Notes: generated from the sequence alone by a model not told the origin. Counted from the stretch's first letter, positions 9,152 through 24,400 are shown. The stretch is DNA of 64,000 nt from Sphaerolaimus hirsutus (GCA_964036195.1 OZ038451.1:31761927-31825926); one strand, 5' to 3'. Numbers and translations are program-made.

Positions 9152-12100
9152 TTGCCATAGCCACTTAATACCTAAGAAACAAAAATGTGAATAAATGTCA
9201 GTTCTGGCCAATTGAATCACAATTCATGCCTTCACCATTATTGGGGAATGGTGGTAGACATGCACCGTTGTGTAGCTGAGATTGTGCTCTATCACAATCT
9301 ACAAATGTTTTGGTGTGTTTGCCATAGCCACTTTATACCTAAGAAACAAAAGTGTGAATAAGTGTCAATTCTGGCCGATTGAATCACAATTCACGCCTTC
9401 ACCATTATTGGGAAAGGTGGTAGACATGCACCGTTGTGTAGCTGAGATTGTGCTCTATCAAAATCTACAAACGTTTTGGTGTGTTTGCCATAGCCACTTT
9501 ATACCTAAGAAACAAAAACGTGAATAAATGTCAAATCTGGCCGATTGAACCACGATTCACGCCTTAACCATTTGTGGGAAAGGTGGTAGACATGCACCGT
9601 TGCGTAGCTGAGATTGTGCGCTATCAAAATCTACAAATGTTTTGGTGTGTTTGCCATAGCCACTTTATACCTAAGAAACAAAAACGTGAATAAATGTCAA
9701 ATCTGGCCGATTGAACCACAATTCACGCCTTAACCATTCTTGGGAAAAGTGGTAGACATGCACCGTTGCGTAGCTGAGATTGTGCTCTATCAAAATCTAC
9801 AAACGTTTTGGTGTGTTTGCCATAGCCACTTTATACCTAAGAAACAAAAATGTGAATAAATGTCAATTCTGGCCGATTGAATCACAATTCATGCCTTAAC
9901 CATTATTGGGGAATGGTGGTAGACATGCACCGTTGCGTAGCTGAGATTGTGCTCTATCACAATCTACAAATGTTTTGGTGTCTTTGCCATAGCGACTTTA
10001 TACCTAAGAAACAACAATGTGAATAAATGTCAATTCTGGCCGATTGAATCACAATTCACGCCTTAACCATTCTTGGGAAAGGTGGTAGACATGCACCATT
10101 GCGTAGCTGAGATTGTGCTCTATCAAAATCTACAAACGTTTTGGTGTGTTTGCCATAGCCACTTTATACCTAAGAAACAAAAACGTGAATAAATGTCTAT
10201 TCTGGCCGATTGAACCACGATTCACGCCTTAACCATTTGTGGGAAAGGTTGTAGACATGCACCGTTGCGTAGCTGAGATTGTGCTCTATCAAAATCTACA
10301 AACGTTTTGGTGTGTTTGCCATAGCCACTTTATACCTAAGAAACAAAAATGTGAATAAATGTCAATTCTGGCCAATTGAATCACAATTCATGCCTTCACC
10401 ATTATTGGGGAATGGTGGTAGACATGCACCGTTGCGTAGCTGAGATTGTGCTCTATCACAATCTACAAATGTTTTGGTGTCTTTGCCATAGCCACTTTAT
10501 ACCTAAGAAACAAAAGTGTGAATAAGTGTCAATTCTGGCCGATTGAATCACAATTCACGCCTTAACCATTATTGGGAAAGGTGGTAGACATGCACCGTTG
10601 CATACCTGAGATTGTGTTCTATCAAAATCAACCAACGATTTGGTGTGTTTGCCATAGCCACTTTATACCTAAAAAACAAAAACGTGAATAAATGTCAATT
10701 CTGGCTGATTGAATCACAATTCACGCCTTAACCATTTGTGGGAAAGGTGGTAGACATGCATTGTTGCATAGCTGAGATTGTGCTCAATCAAAATCTACAA
10801 ACGTTTTGGTGTTTTTGCCATAGCCACCTTATACCTAAGAAACAAAAACGTGAATAAATGTCAATTCTGGTTGATTGAATCACAATTCACGCCTTAACCA
10901 TTCTTGGGAAAGGTGGTAGACATGCACCGTTGTGTAGCTGAGATTGTGCTCTATCAAAATCTACAAATGTTTTGGTGTGTTTGCCATAGCCACTTTATAC
11001 CTAAGAAACAAAAACGTGAATAAATGTCAATTCTGGCTGATTGAATCACAATTCACGCCTTAACCATTTGTGGGAAAGGTGGTAGACATGCACCGTTGCG
11101 TAGCTGAGATTGTGCTCCATCAAAATCTACAAACGTTTTGGTGTGTTTGCCATAGACACTTTATACCTAAGAAACAAAAACGTGAATAAATGTCAATTCT
11201 GGCCGATTGAATCACGATTCACGCCTGAACCATTCTTGGGAAAGGTGGTAGACATGCACCGTTGCGTAGCTGAGATTGTGCCTGATCAAAATCTACAAAC
11301 GTTTTGGTGTGTTTGCCATAGCCACTTTATACCTAAGAAACAAAAACGTGAATAAATGTCAATTCTGGTCGATTGAATCACAATTCACACCTTAACCATT
11401 TGTGGGAAAGGTGGTAGACATGCACCGTTGCGTAGCTGAGATTGTGCTCAATCAAAATCTACAAACGTTTTGGTGTGTTTGCTATAGCCATTTCATACCT
11501 AAGAAACAAAAACGTGAATAAAAGTCAATTCTGGCTGATTGAATCACAATTCACACCTTAACCATTTGTGGGAAAGGTGGTAGACATGCACCGTTGCAAT
11601 GCTGAGATTGTGCTCGATCAAAATCTACAAACGTTTTGGTGTTTTTGCCATAGTCACTTTATACCTAAGAAACAAAAACGTGAATAAATGTCAATTCTGG
11701 CCGATTGAATTACGATTCACGCCTTAACCGTTCTTGGGAAAGGTGGTAGACATGCACCATTGCATAGCTGAAATTGTGCTCTATCAAAATCTACAAACGT
11801 TTTGGTGTGTTTGCCATAGCCACTTAATACCTAAGAAACAAAAATGTGAATAAATGTCAATTCTGGTCGATTGAATCACAATTCACGCCTTAACACTTCT
11901 TGGGAAAGGTGGTAGACATGCACCGTTGCGTAGCTGAGATTGTGCTCTATCAAAATCTACAAACGTTTTGGTGTGTTTGCCATAGCCACTTTATACCTAA
12001 GAAACAAAAATGTGAATAAATGTCAATTCTGGTCGATTGAATCACAATTCACGCCTTAACACTTCTTGGGAAAGGTGGTAGACATGCACCGTTGTGTAGC

Positions 12101-12180
12101 TGAGATTGTGCTCTATCAAAATCTACAAACGTTTTGGTGTGTTTGCCATAGCCACTTTATACCTAAGAAACAAAAATGTG
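9152..12180 (+). repeat. 166-bp satellite array, transitional block
   Basis: This block has about 18 monomers, with sequence shifting from the left-hand types (TTATTGGGGAATGG, CAAATGTTTTGG) to types common further right (CATTCTTGGGAAAGG, AAAAACGTGAATAAATGTC). Several carry private changes, for example ACCAACGATTTGG near 10630 and CAATGCTGAG near 11597. At about 11860-12180, consecutive copies share TTAACACTTCTTGGG, showing local spread of a variant. No gene is present. Confidence 0.97.
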
Positions 12181-13506
12181 AATAAATGTCAATTCTGGTC
12201 AATTGAATCACAATTCACGCCTTAACACTTCTTGGGAAAGGTGGTAGACATGCACTGTTGTGTAGCTGAGATTGTGCTCTATCAAAATCTACAAACGTTT
12301 TGGTGTGTTTGCCATAGCCACTTTATACCTAAGAAACAAAAACGTGAATAAATGTCAATTCTGGCCGATTGAATCACGATTCACGCCTCAACCATTCTTG
12401 GGAAAGGTGGTAGACATGCACCGTTGCGTAGCTGAGATTGTGCTCTATCAAAATCTACAAACATTTGGGGTGTTTACCATAGCCATTTTATACCTAAGAA
12501 ACAAAAACGTGAATAAATGTCAATTCTGGTCGATTGTATCACAATTCACACGTTAACCATTCTTGGGAAAGGTGGTAGACATGCACCGTTGCGTAGCTGA
12601 GATTGTGCTCTATCAAAATCTACAAACGTTTTGGTGTGTTTACCATAGCCACTTTATACCTAAGAAACAAAAACGTGAATAAATGTCAATTCTGGCCGAT
12701 TGAATCACGATTCACGCCTTAACCATTCTTGGGAAAGGTGGTAGACATGCACCGTTGCGTAGCTGAGATTGTGCTCTATCAAAATCTACAAACGTTTTGG
12801 TGTGTTTGCCATAGCCACTTTATACCTAAGAAACAAAAATGTGAATAAATGTCAATTCTGGTCAATTGAATCACAATTCACGCCTTAACACTTCTTGGGA
12901 AAGGTGGTAGACATGCACTGTTGTGTAGCTGAGATTGTGCTCTATCAAAATCTACAAACGTTTTGGTGTGTTTGCCATAGCCACTTTATACCTAAGAAAC
13001 AAAAACGTGAATAAATGTCAATTCTGGCCGATTGAATCACGATTCACGCCTCAACCATTCTTGGGAAAGGTGGTAGACATGCACCGTTGCGTAGCTGAGA
13101 TTGTGCTCTATCAAAATCTACAAACATTTGGGGTGTTTACCATAGCCATTTTATACCTAAGAAACAAAAACGTGAATAAATGTCAATTCTGGTCGATTGT
13201 ATCACAATTCACACGTTAACCATTCTTGGGAAAGGTGGTAGACATGCACCGTTGCGTAGCTGAGATTGTGCTCTATCAAAATCTACAAACGTTTTGGTGT
13301 GTTTACCATAGCCACTTTATACCTAAGAAACAAAAACGTGAATAAATGTCAATTCTGGCCGATTGAATCACGATTCACGCCTTAACCATTCTTGGGAAAG
13401 GTGGTAGACATGCACCGTTGCGTAGCTGAGATTGTGCTCTATCAAAATCTACAAACGTTTTGGTGTGTTTGCCATAGCCACTTTATACCTAAGAAACAAA
13501 AATGTG
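12181..13506 (+). repeat. Tandem duplication of a 663-bp, 4-monomer unit
   Basis: Two adjacent 663-bp units read alike throughout by eye. Each opens with CTGGTCAATTGAATCAC, TTAACACTTCTTGGG and CACTGTTGTG, and includes the marks GCCTCAACC, AACATTTGGGGTGTTTACC and ACACGTTAACC. The unit is one base short of 4 x 166 because of a shared 1-bp loss in the AACATTTGGGG segment. The opening monomer recurs once more from about 13507 and then diverges (GCCTTAACC in place of GCCTCAACC). Near identity means the duplication is recent relative to the flanking monomers. Confidence 0.92.
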
Positions 13507-16500
13507 AATAAATGTCAATTCTGGTCAATTGAATCACAATTCACGCCTTAACACTTCTTGGGAAAGGTGGTAGACATGCACTGTTGTGTAGCTGAGATTG
13601 TGCTCTATCAAAATCTACAAACGTTTTGGTGTGTTTGCCATAGCCACTTTATACCTAAGAAACAAAAACGTGAATAAATGTCAATTCTGGCCGATTGAAT
13701 CACGATTCACGCCTTAACCATTCTTGGGAAAGGTGGTAGACATGCACCGTTGCGTAGCTGAGATTGTGCTCTATCAAAATCTACAAATGTTTTGGTGTGT
13801 TTACCATAGCCATTTTATACCTAAGAAACAAAAACGTGAATAAATGTCAATTCTGGCCGATTGTATCACGATTCACACGTTAACCATTCTTGGGAAAGGT
13901 GGTAGACATGCACCGTTGCGTAGCTGAGATTGTGCTGTATCAAAATCTACAAACATTTTGGTGTGTTTGCCATAGCCACTTTATGCCTAAGAAACAAAAA
14001 CGTGAATAAATGTCAATTCTGGTTGATTGAATCACAATTCAAGCCTTAACCATTCTTGGGAAAGGTGGTAGACATGCACCGTTGCGTAGCTGAGATTGTG
14101 CTGTATCAAATCTACAAACGTTTTGGTGTGTTTGCCATAGCCACTTTATACCTAAGAAACAAAAACGTGAATAAATGTCAATTCTGGTCGATTGAATCAC
14201 AATTCACACCTTAACCATTCTTGGGAAAGGTGGTAGACATGCACCGTTGCGTAGCTGAGATTGTGCTCTATCAAAATCTACAAACGTTTTGGTGTGTTTA
14301 CCATAGCCACTTTATACCTAAGTAACAAAAACGTGAATAAATGTCAATTCTGGCCGATTGTATCACGATTCACGCGTTAACCATTCTTGGGAAAGGTGGT
14401 AGACATGCACCGTTGCATAGCTGAGATTGTGCTCTATCAAAATCTACAAACGTTTTGGTGTGTTTACCATAGCCACTTTATACCTAAGAAACAAAAACGT
14501 GAATAAATGTCAATTCTGGCCGATTGAATCATGATTCACGCCTTAACCATTCTTGGGAAAGGTGGTAGACATGCACCGTTGCGTAGCTGAGATTGTGCTC
14601 TATCAAAATCTACAAACGTTTTGGTGTGTTTACCATAGCCACTTTACACCTAAGAAACAAAAACGTGAATAAATGTCAATTCTGGCCGATTGAATCATAA
14701 TTCACGCCTTAACCATTTGTGGGAAAGGTGGTAGACATGCACCGTTGCATAGCTGATATTGTGCTCAATCAAAATCTACAAACGTTTTGGTGTTTTTGCC
14801 ATAGCCACTTTATACCTAAGAAACAAAAACGTGAATAAATGTCAGTTCTGGCCGATTGAATTACAATTCACGCCTTAACTGTTCTTGGGAAAGGTGGTAG
14901 ACATGCACCATTGCATAGCTGAAATTGTGCTCTATCAAAATCTACAAACGTTTTGGTGTGTTTTCCATAGCCACTTTATACCTAAGAAACAAAAACGTGA
15001 ATAAATGTCAATTCTGGCTGATTGAATGATGATTCACGCATTAACCATTTGTGGGAAAGGTGGTAGACAGGCACCATTGCGTAGCTGAGATTGTGCTCTA
15101 TCAAAATCTACAAACGTTTTGGTGTGTTTGCCATATCCACTTTATACCTAAGAAACAAAAACGTGAATAAATGTCAATTCTGGCCGATTGAATCATGATT
15201 CACGCCTTAACCATTTGTGGGAAAGGTGGTAGACATGCACCGTTGCGTAGCTGAGATTGTGCTCTATCAAAATCTACAAACGTTTTGGTGTGTTTGCCAT
15301 AGCTACTTTATACCTAAGAAACAAAAACGTGAATAAATGTCAATTCTGGTCGATTGAATCACAATTCACGCCTTAACCATTCGTGGGAAAGGTGGTAGAC
15401 ATGCACCGTTGCGTAGCTGAGATTGTGCTGTATCAAAATCTACAAACATTTTGGTGTGTTTGCCATAGCCACTTTATGCCTAAGAAACAAAAACGTGAAT
15501 AAATGTCAATTCTGGTTGATTGAATCACAATTCAAGCCTTAACCATTCTTGGGAAAGGTGGTAGACATGCACCGTTGCGTAGCTGAGATTGTGCTGTATC
15601 AAATCTACAAACGTTTTGGTGTGTTTGCCATAGCCACTTTATACCTAAGAAACAAAAACGTGAATAAATGTCAATTCTGGTCGATTGAATCACAATTCAC
15701 ACCTTAACCATTCTTGGGAAAGGTGGTAGACATGCACCGTTGCGTAGCTGAGATTGTGCTCTATCAAAATCTACAAAGGTTTTGGTGTGTTTGCCATAGC
15801 CACTTTATGCCTAAGAAACAAAAACGTGAATAAATGTCAATTCTGGTTGATAGAATCACAATTCACGCCTTAACCATTCTTGGGAAAGGTGGTAGACATG
15901 CACCGTTGTGTAGCTGAGATTGTGCTCTATCAAAATCTACAAATGTTTAGGTGTGTTTGCCATAGCCACTTTATACCTAAGAAACAAAAACGTGAATAAA
16001 TGTCAATTCTGGCCGATTGAATCACAATTCACGCCTTAACCATTTGTGGGAAAGGTGGTAGACATGCACCGTTGCGTAGCTGAGATTGTGCTCGATCAAT
16101 ATCTACAAACGTTTTGGTGTGTTTGCCATAGCCACTTTATACCTAAGAAACAAAAACGTGAATAAATGTCAATTCTGGCCGATTGAATCACGATTCACGC
16201 CTGAACCATTCTTGGGAAAGGTGGTAGACATGCACCGTTGCGTAGCTGAGATTGTGCCTGATCAAAATCTACAAACGTTTTGGTGTGTTTGCCATAGCCA
16301 CTTTATGCCTAAGAAACAAAAACGTGAATAAATGTCAATTCTGGTTGATAGAATCACAATTCACGCCTTAACCATTCTTGGGAAAGGTGGTAGACATGCA
16401 CCGTTGTGTAGCTGAGATTGTGCTCTATCAAAATCTACAAATGTTTTGGTGTGTTTGCCATAGCCACTTTATACCTAAGAAACAAAAACGTGAATAAATG

Positions 16501-17308
16501 TCAATTCTGGCCGATTGAATCACAATTCACGCCTTAACCATTTGTGGGAAAGGTGGTAGACATGCACCGTTGCGTAGCTGAGATTGTGCTCAATCAAAAT
16601 CTACAAACGTTTTGGTGTGTTTGCCATAGCCACTTTATACCTAAGAAACAAAAACGTGAATAAATGTCAATTCTGGCCGATTGAATCACGATTCATGCCT
16701 GAACCATTCTTGGGAAAGGTGGTAGACATGCACCGTTGTGTAGCTGAGATTGTGCTCTATCAAAATCTACAAATGTTTAGGTGTGTTTGCCATAGCCACT
16801 TTATACCTAAGAAACAAAAACGTGAATAAATGTCAATTCTGGCCGATTGAATCACAATTCACGCCTTAACCATTTGTGGGAAAGGTGGTAGACATGCACC
16901 GTTGCGTAGCTGAGATTGTGCTCTATCAAAATCTACAAACGTTTTGGTGTGTTTTCCATAGCCACTTTATACCTAAGAAACAAAAACGTGAATAAATGTC
17001 AATTCTGGCTGATTGAATGATGATTCACGCCTTAACCATTTGTGGGAAAGGTGGTAGACAGGCACCATTGCGTAGCTGAGATTGTGCTCTATCAAAATCT
17101 ACAAACGTTTTGGTGTGTTTGCCATAGCCACTTTATACCTAAGAAACAAAAACGTGAATAAATGTCAATTCTGGCCGATTGAATCACAATTCACGCCTTA
17201 ACCATTTGTGGGAAAGGTGGTAGACATGCACCGTTGCGTAGCTGAGATTGTGCTCAATCAAAATCTACAAACGTTTTGGTGTGTTTGCCATAGCCACTTT
17301 ATACCTAA
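13507..17308 (+). repeat. Satellite block containing copy 1 of a kilobase-scale duplication
   Basis: This block has about 23 monomers. From about 14820 to 16735 the monomer order matches the next block at an offset of 2489-2490 bp (15 x 166 with small indels). Shared rare marks are GCCTTAACTGTTC, TTGAATGATGATTCACGC with GACAGGCACC, CATTCGTGGG, a 1-bp shortened TATCAAATCTAC, CAAAGGTTTTGG, GGTTGATAGAATC and GCTCGATCAATATC. The shortened TATCAAATCTAC also occurs near 14104, showing repeated copying of that monomer. No gene is seen. Confidence 0.93.
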
Positions 17309-20300
17309 GAAACAAAAACGTGAATAAATGTCAGTTCTGGCCGATTGAATTACAATTCACGCCTTAACTGTTCTTGGGAAAGGTGGTAGACATGCACCAT
17401 TGCATAGCTGAAATTGTGCTCTATCAAAATCTACAAACGTTTTGGTGTGTTTTCCATAGCCACTTTATACCTAAGAAACAAAAATGTGAATAAATGTCAA
17501 TTCTGGCTGATTGAATGATGATTCACGCCTTAACCATTTGTGGGAAAGGTGGTAGACAGGCACCATTGCATAGCTGAGATTGTGCTCTATCAAAATCTAC
17601 AAACGTTTTGGTGTGTTTGCCATAGCCACTTTATACCTAAGAAACAAAAACGTGAATAAATGTCAATTCTGGCCGATTGAATCATGATTCACGCCTTAAC
17701 CATTTGTGGGAAAGGTGGTAGACATGCACCGTTGCGTAGCTGAGATTGTGCTCTATCAAAATCTACAAACGTTTTGGTGTGTTTGCCATAGCTACTTTAT
17801 ACCTAAGAAACAAAAACGTGAATAAATGTCAATTCTGGTCGATTGAATCACACTTCACGCCTTAACCATTCGTGGGAAAGGTGGTAGACATGCACCGTTG
17901 CGTAGCTGAGATTGTGCTGTATCAAAATCTACAAACATTTTGGTGTGTTTGCCATAGCCACTTTATGCCTAAGAAACAAAAACGTGAATAAATGTCAATT
18001 CTGGTTGATTGAATCACAATTCAAGCCTTAACCATTCTTGGGAAAGGTGGTAGACATGCACCGTTGCGTAGCTGAGATTGTGCTGTATCAAATCTACAAA
18101 CGTTTTGGTGTGTTTGCCATAGCCACTTTTTTACCTAAGAAACAAAAACGTGAATAAATGTCAATTCTGGTTGATTGAATCACAATTCACACCTTAACCA
18201 TTCTTGGGAAAGGTGGTAGACATGCACCGTTGCGTAGCTGAGATTGTGCTCTATCAAAATCTACAAAGGTTTTGGTGTGTTTGCCATAGCCATTTTATGC
18301 CTAAGAAACAAAAACGTGAATAAATGTCAATTCTGGTTGATAGAATCACAATTCACGCCTTAACCATTCTTGGGAAAGGTGGTAGACATGCACCGTTGTG
18401 TAGCTGAGATTGTGCTCTATCAAAATCTACAAATGTTTAGGTGTGTTTGCCATAGCCACTTTATACCTAAGAAACAAAAACGTGAATAAATGTCAATTCT
18501 GGCCGATTGAATCACAATTCACGCCTTAACCATTTGTGGGAAAGGTGGTAGACATGCACCGTTGCATAGCTGAGATTGTGCTCGATCAATATCTACAAAC
18601 GTTTTGGTGTGTTTGCCATAGCCACTTTATACCTAATAAACAAAAACGTGAATAAATGTCAATTCTGGCCGATTGAATCACGATTCACGCCTGAACCATT
18701 CTTGGGAAAGGTGGTAGACATGCACCGTTGCGTAGCTGAGATTGTGCCTGATCAAAATCTACAAACGTTTTGGTGTGTTTGCCATAGCCACTTTATGCCT
18801 AAGAAACAAAAACGTGAATAAATGTCAATTCTGGTTGATAGAATCACAATTCACACCTTAACCATTCTTGGGAAAGGTGGTAGACATGCACCGTTGTGTA
18901 GCTGAGATTGTGCTCTATCAAAATCTACAAATGTTTTGGTGTGTTTGCCATAGCCACTTTATACCTAAGAAACAAAAACGTGAATAAATGTCAATTCTGG
19001 CCGATTGAATCACAATTCACGCCTTAACCATTTGTGGGAAAGGTGGTAGACATGCACCGTTGCGTAGCTGAGATTGTGCTCAATCAAAATCTACAAACGT
19101 TTTGGTGTGTTTGCCATAGCCACTTTATACCTAAGAAACAAAAACGTGAATAAATGTCAATTCTGGCCGATTGAATCACGATTCATGCCTGAACCATTCT
19201 TGGGAAAGGTGGTAGACATGCACCGTTGCATAGCTGAGATTGTGCCTGATCAAAATCTACAAACGTTTTGGTGTGTTTGCCATAGCCACTTTATACCTAA
19301 GAAACAAAAACGTGAATAAATGTCAATTCTGGTCGATTGAATCACAATTCACACCTTAACCATTTGTGGGAAAGGTGGTAGACATGCACCATTGCGTAGC
19401 TGAGATTGTGCTCTATCAAAATCTACAAACGTTTTGGTGTGTTTACCATAGCCACTTTATACCTAAGAAACAAAAACGTGAATAAATGTCAATTCTGGCC
19501 GATTGTATCACGATTCACGCGTTAACCATTCTTGGGAAAGGTGGTAGACATGCACCGTTGCATAGCTGAGATTGTGCTCTATCAAAATCTACAAACGTTT
19601 TGGTGTGTTTACCATAGCCACTTTATACCTAAGAAACAAAAACGTGAATAAATGTCAATTCTGGCTGATTGAATCACGATTCACGCCTTAACCATTCTTG
19701 GGAAAGGTGGTAGACATGCACCATTGCATAGCTGAGATTGTGCTCTATCAAAATCTACAAACGTTTTGGTGTGTTTACCATAGCCACTTTATACCTAAGA
19801 AACAAAAACGTGAATAAATGTCAATTCTGGCCGATTGTATCACGATTCACGCGTTAACCATTCTTGGGAAAGGTGGTAGACATGCACTGTTGCATAGCTG
19901 AGATTGTGCTCTATCAAAATCTACAAACGTTTTGGTGTGTTTACCATAGCCACTTTATGCCTAAGAAACAAAAACGTGAATAAATGTCAATTCTGGTTGA
20001 TAGAATCACAATTCACGCCTTAACCATTCTTGGGAAAGGTGGTAGACATGCACCGTTGCGTAGCTGAGATTGTGCTCTATCAAAATCTACAAACGTTTTG
20101 GTGTGTTTGCCATAGCCACTTTATACCTAAGAAACAAAAACGTGAATAAATGTCAATTCTGGCCGATTGAATCACGATTCATGCCTGAACCATTCTTGGG
20201 AAAGGTGGTAGACATGCACCGTTGCATAGCTGAGATTGTGCCTGATCAAAATCTACAAACGTTTTGGTGTGTTTGCCATAGCCACTTTATACCTAAGAAA

Positions 20301-21406
20301 CAAAAACGTGAATAAATGTCAATTCTGGTCGATTGAATCACAATTCACACCTTAACCATTTGTGGGAAAGGTGGTAGACATGCACCATTGCGTAGCTGAG
20401 ATTGTGCTCTATCAAAATCTACAAACGTTTTGGTGTGTTTACCATAGCCACTTTATACCTAAGAAACAAAAACGTGAATAAATGTCAATTCTGGCCGATT
20501 GTATCACGATTCACGCGTTAACCATTCTTGGGAAAGGTGGTAGACATGCACCGTTGCATAGCTGAGATTGTGCTCTATCAAAATCTACAAACGTTTTGGT
20601 GTGTTTACCATAGCCACTTTATACCTAAGAAACAAAAACGTGAATAAATGTCAATTCTGGCTGATTGAATCACGATTCACGCCTTAACCATTCTTGGGAA
20701 AGGTGGTAGACATGCACCATTGCATAGCTGAGATTGTGCTCTATCAAAATCTACAAACGTTTTGGTGTGTTTACCATAGCCACTTTATACCTAAGAAACA
20801 AAAACGTGAATAAATGTCAATTCTGGCCGATTGTATCACGATTCACGCGTTAACCATTCTTGGGAAAGGTGGTAGACATGCACTGTTGCATAGCTGAGAT
20901 TGTGCTCTATCAAAATCTACAAACGTTTTGGTGTGTTTACCATAGCCACTTTATGCCTAAGAAACAAAAACGTGAATAAATGTCAATTCTGGTTGATAGA
21001 ATCACAATTCACGCCTTAACCATTCTTGGGAAAGGTGGTAGACATGCACCGTTGCATAGCTGAGATTGTGCTCTATCAAAATCTACAAACGTTTTGGTGT
21101 GTTTACCATAGCCACTTTATGCCTAAGAAACAAAAACGTGAATAAATGTCAATTCTGGCCGATTGAATCACAATTCACGCCTAAACCATTTGTGGGAAAG
21201 GTGGTAGACATGCACCGTTGCATAGCTGAGATTGTGCTCAATCAAAATCTACAAACGTTTTGGTGTGTTTGCCATAGCCACTTTATACCTAAGAAACAAA
21301 AACGTGAATAAATGTCAATTCTGGCCGATTGAATCACGATTCACGCCTGAACCATTCTTGGGAAAGGTGGTAGACATGCACCGTTGCGTAGCTGAGATTG
21401 TGCCTG
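17309..21406 (+). repeat. Satellite block with duplication copy 2 and a 996-bp internal tandem duplication
   Basis: Up to about 19225 this is copy 2 of the preceding block. From about 17423 it also matches the following block at an offset of 3984 bp, dropping to 3983 after about 18128, where this copy alone has one extra T (CACTTTTTTACC). A 6-monomer, 996-bp segment (about 19090-20085) is repeated directly after itself. For example, CCTGATC lies at 19245 and 20241, and the CACTGTTGCATAG and GGTTGATAGAATC monomers recur in the same order. The matching block further right has this segment only once. Confidence 0.9.
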
Positions 21407-24400
21407 ATCAAAATCTACAAACGTTTTGGTGTGTTTTCCATAGCCACTTTATACCTAAGAAACAAAAACGTGAATAAATGTCAATTCTGGCTGATTGAAT
21501 GATGATTCACGCCTTAACCATTTGTGGGAAAGGTGGTAGACAGGCACCATTGCATAGCTGAGATTGTGCTCTATCAAAATCTACAAACGTTTTGGTGTGT
21601 TTGCCATAGCCACTTTATACCTAAGAAACAAAAACGTGAATAAATGTCAATTCTGGCCGATTGAATCATGATTCACGCCTTAACCATTTGTGGGAAAGGT
21701 GGTAGACATGCACCGTTGCGTAGCTGAGATTGTGCTCTATCAAAATCTACAAACGTTTTGGTGTGTTTGCCATAGCTACTTTATACCTAAGAAACAAAAA
21801 CGTGAATAAATGTCAATTCTGGTCGATTGAATCACACTTCACGCCTTAACCATTCGTGGGAAAGGTGGTAGACATGCACCGTTGCGTAGCTGAGATTGTG
21901 CTGTATCAAAATCTACAAACATTTTGGTGTGTTTGCCATAGCCACTTTATGCCTAAGAAACAAAAACGTGAATAAATGTCAATTCTGGTTGATTGAATCA
22001 CAATTCAAGCCTTAACCATTCTTGGGAAAGGTGGTAGACATGCACCGTTGCGTAGCTGAGATTGTGCTGTATCAAATCTACAAACGTTTTGGTGTGTTTG
22101 CCATAGCCACTTTATACCTAAGAAACAAAAACGTGAATAAATGTCAATTCTGGTTGATTGAATCACAATTCACACCTTAACCATTCTTGGGAAAGGTGGT
22201 AGACATGCACCGTTGCGTAGCTGAGATTGTGCTCTATCAAAATCTACAAAGGTTTTGGTGTGTTTGCCATAGCCATTTTATGCCTAAGAAACAAAAACGT
22301 GAATAAATGTCAATTCTGGTTGATAGAATCACAATTCACGCCTTAACCATTCTTGGGAAAGGTGGTAGACATGCACCGTTGTGTAGCTGAGATTGTGCTC
22401 TATCAAAATCTACAAATGTTTAGGTGTGTTTGCCATAGCCACTTTATACCTAAGAAACAAAAACGTGAATAAATGTCAATTCTGGCCGATTGAATCACAA
22501 TTCACGCCTTAACCATTTGTGGGAAAGGTGGTAGACATGCACCGTTGCATAGCTGAGATTGTGCTCGATCAATATCTACAAACGTTTTGGTGTGTTTGCC
22601 ATAGCCACTTTATACCTAATAAACAAAAACGTGAATAAATGTCAATTCTGGCCGATTGAATCACGATTCACGCCTGAACCATTCTTGGGAAAGGTGGTAG
22701 ACATGCACCGTTGCGTAGCTGAGATTGTGCCTGATCAAAATCTACAAACGTTTTGGTGTGTTTGCCATAGCCACTTTATGCCTAAGAAACAAAAACGTGA
22801 ATAAATGTCAATTCTGGTTGATAGAATCACAATTCACACCTTAACCATTCTTGGGAAAGGTGGTAGACATGCACCGTTGTGTAGCTGAGATTGTGCTCTA
22901 TCAAAATCTACAAATGTTTTGGTGTGTTTGCCATAGCCACTTTATACCTAAGAAACAAAAACGTGAATAAATGTCAATTCTGGCCGATTGAATCACAATT
23001 CACGCCTTAACCATTTGTGGGAAAGGTGGTAGACATGCACCGTTGCGTAGCTGAGATTGTGCTCAATCAAAATCTACAAACGTTTTGGTGTGTTTGCCAT
23101 AGCCACTTTATACCTAAGAAACAAAAACGTGAATAAATGTCAATTCTGGCCGATTGAATCACGATTCATGCCTGAACCATTCTTGGGAAAGGTGGTAGAC
23201 ATGCACCGTTGCATAGCTGAGATTGTGCCTGATCAAAATCTACAAACGTTTTGGTGTGTTTGCCATAGCCACTTTATACCTAAGAAACAAAAACGTGAAT
23301 AAATGTCAATTCTGGTCGATTGAATCACAATTCACACCTTAACCATTTGTGGGAAAGGTGGTAGACATGCACCATTGCGTAGCTGAGATTGTGCTCTATC
23401 AAAATCTACAAACGTTTTGGTGTGTTTACCATAGCCACTTTATACCTAAGAAACAAAAACGTGAATAAATGTCAATTCTGGCCGATTGTATCACGATTCA
23501 CGCGTTAACCATTCTTGGGAAAGGTGGTAGACATGCACCGTTGCATAGCTGAGATTGTGCTCTATCAAAATCTACAAACGTTTTGGTGTGTTTACCATAG
23601 CCACTTTATACCTAAGAAACAAAAACGTGAATAAATGTCAATTCTGGCTGATTGAATCACGATTCACGCCTTAACCATTCTTGGGAAAGGTGGTAGACAT
23701 GCACCATTGCATAGCTGAGATTGTGCTCTATCAAAATCTACAAACGTTTTGGTGTGTTTACCATAGCCACTTTATACCTAAGAAACAAAAACGTGAATAA
23801 ATGTCAATTCTGGCCGATTGTATCACGATTCACGCGTTAACCATTCTTGGGAAAGGTGGTAGACATGCACTGTTGCATAGCTGAGATTGTGCTCTATCAA
23901 AATCTACAAACGTTTTGGTGTGTTTACCATAGCCACTTTATGCCTAAGAAACAAAAACGTGAATAAATGTCAATTCTGGTTGATAGAATCACAATTCACG
24001 CCTTAACCATTCTTGGGAAAGGTGGTAGACATGCACCGTTGCATAGCTGAGATTGTGCTCTATCAAAATCTACAAACGTTTTGGTGTGTTTACCATAGCC
24101 ACTTTATGCCTAAGAAACAAAAACGTGAATAAATGTCAATTCTGGCCGATTGAATCACAATTCACGCCTTAACCATTTGTGGGAAAGGTGGTAGACATGC
24201 ACCGTTGCATAGCTGAGATTGTGCTCAATCAAAATCTACAAACGTTTTGGTGTGTTTGCCATAGCCACTTTATACCTAAGAAACAAAAACGTGAATAAAT
24301 GTCAATTCTGGCCGATTGAATCACGATTCATGCCTGAACCATTCTTGGGAAAGGTGGTAGACATGCACCGTTGCGTAGCTGAGATTGTGCCTGATCAAAA

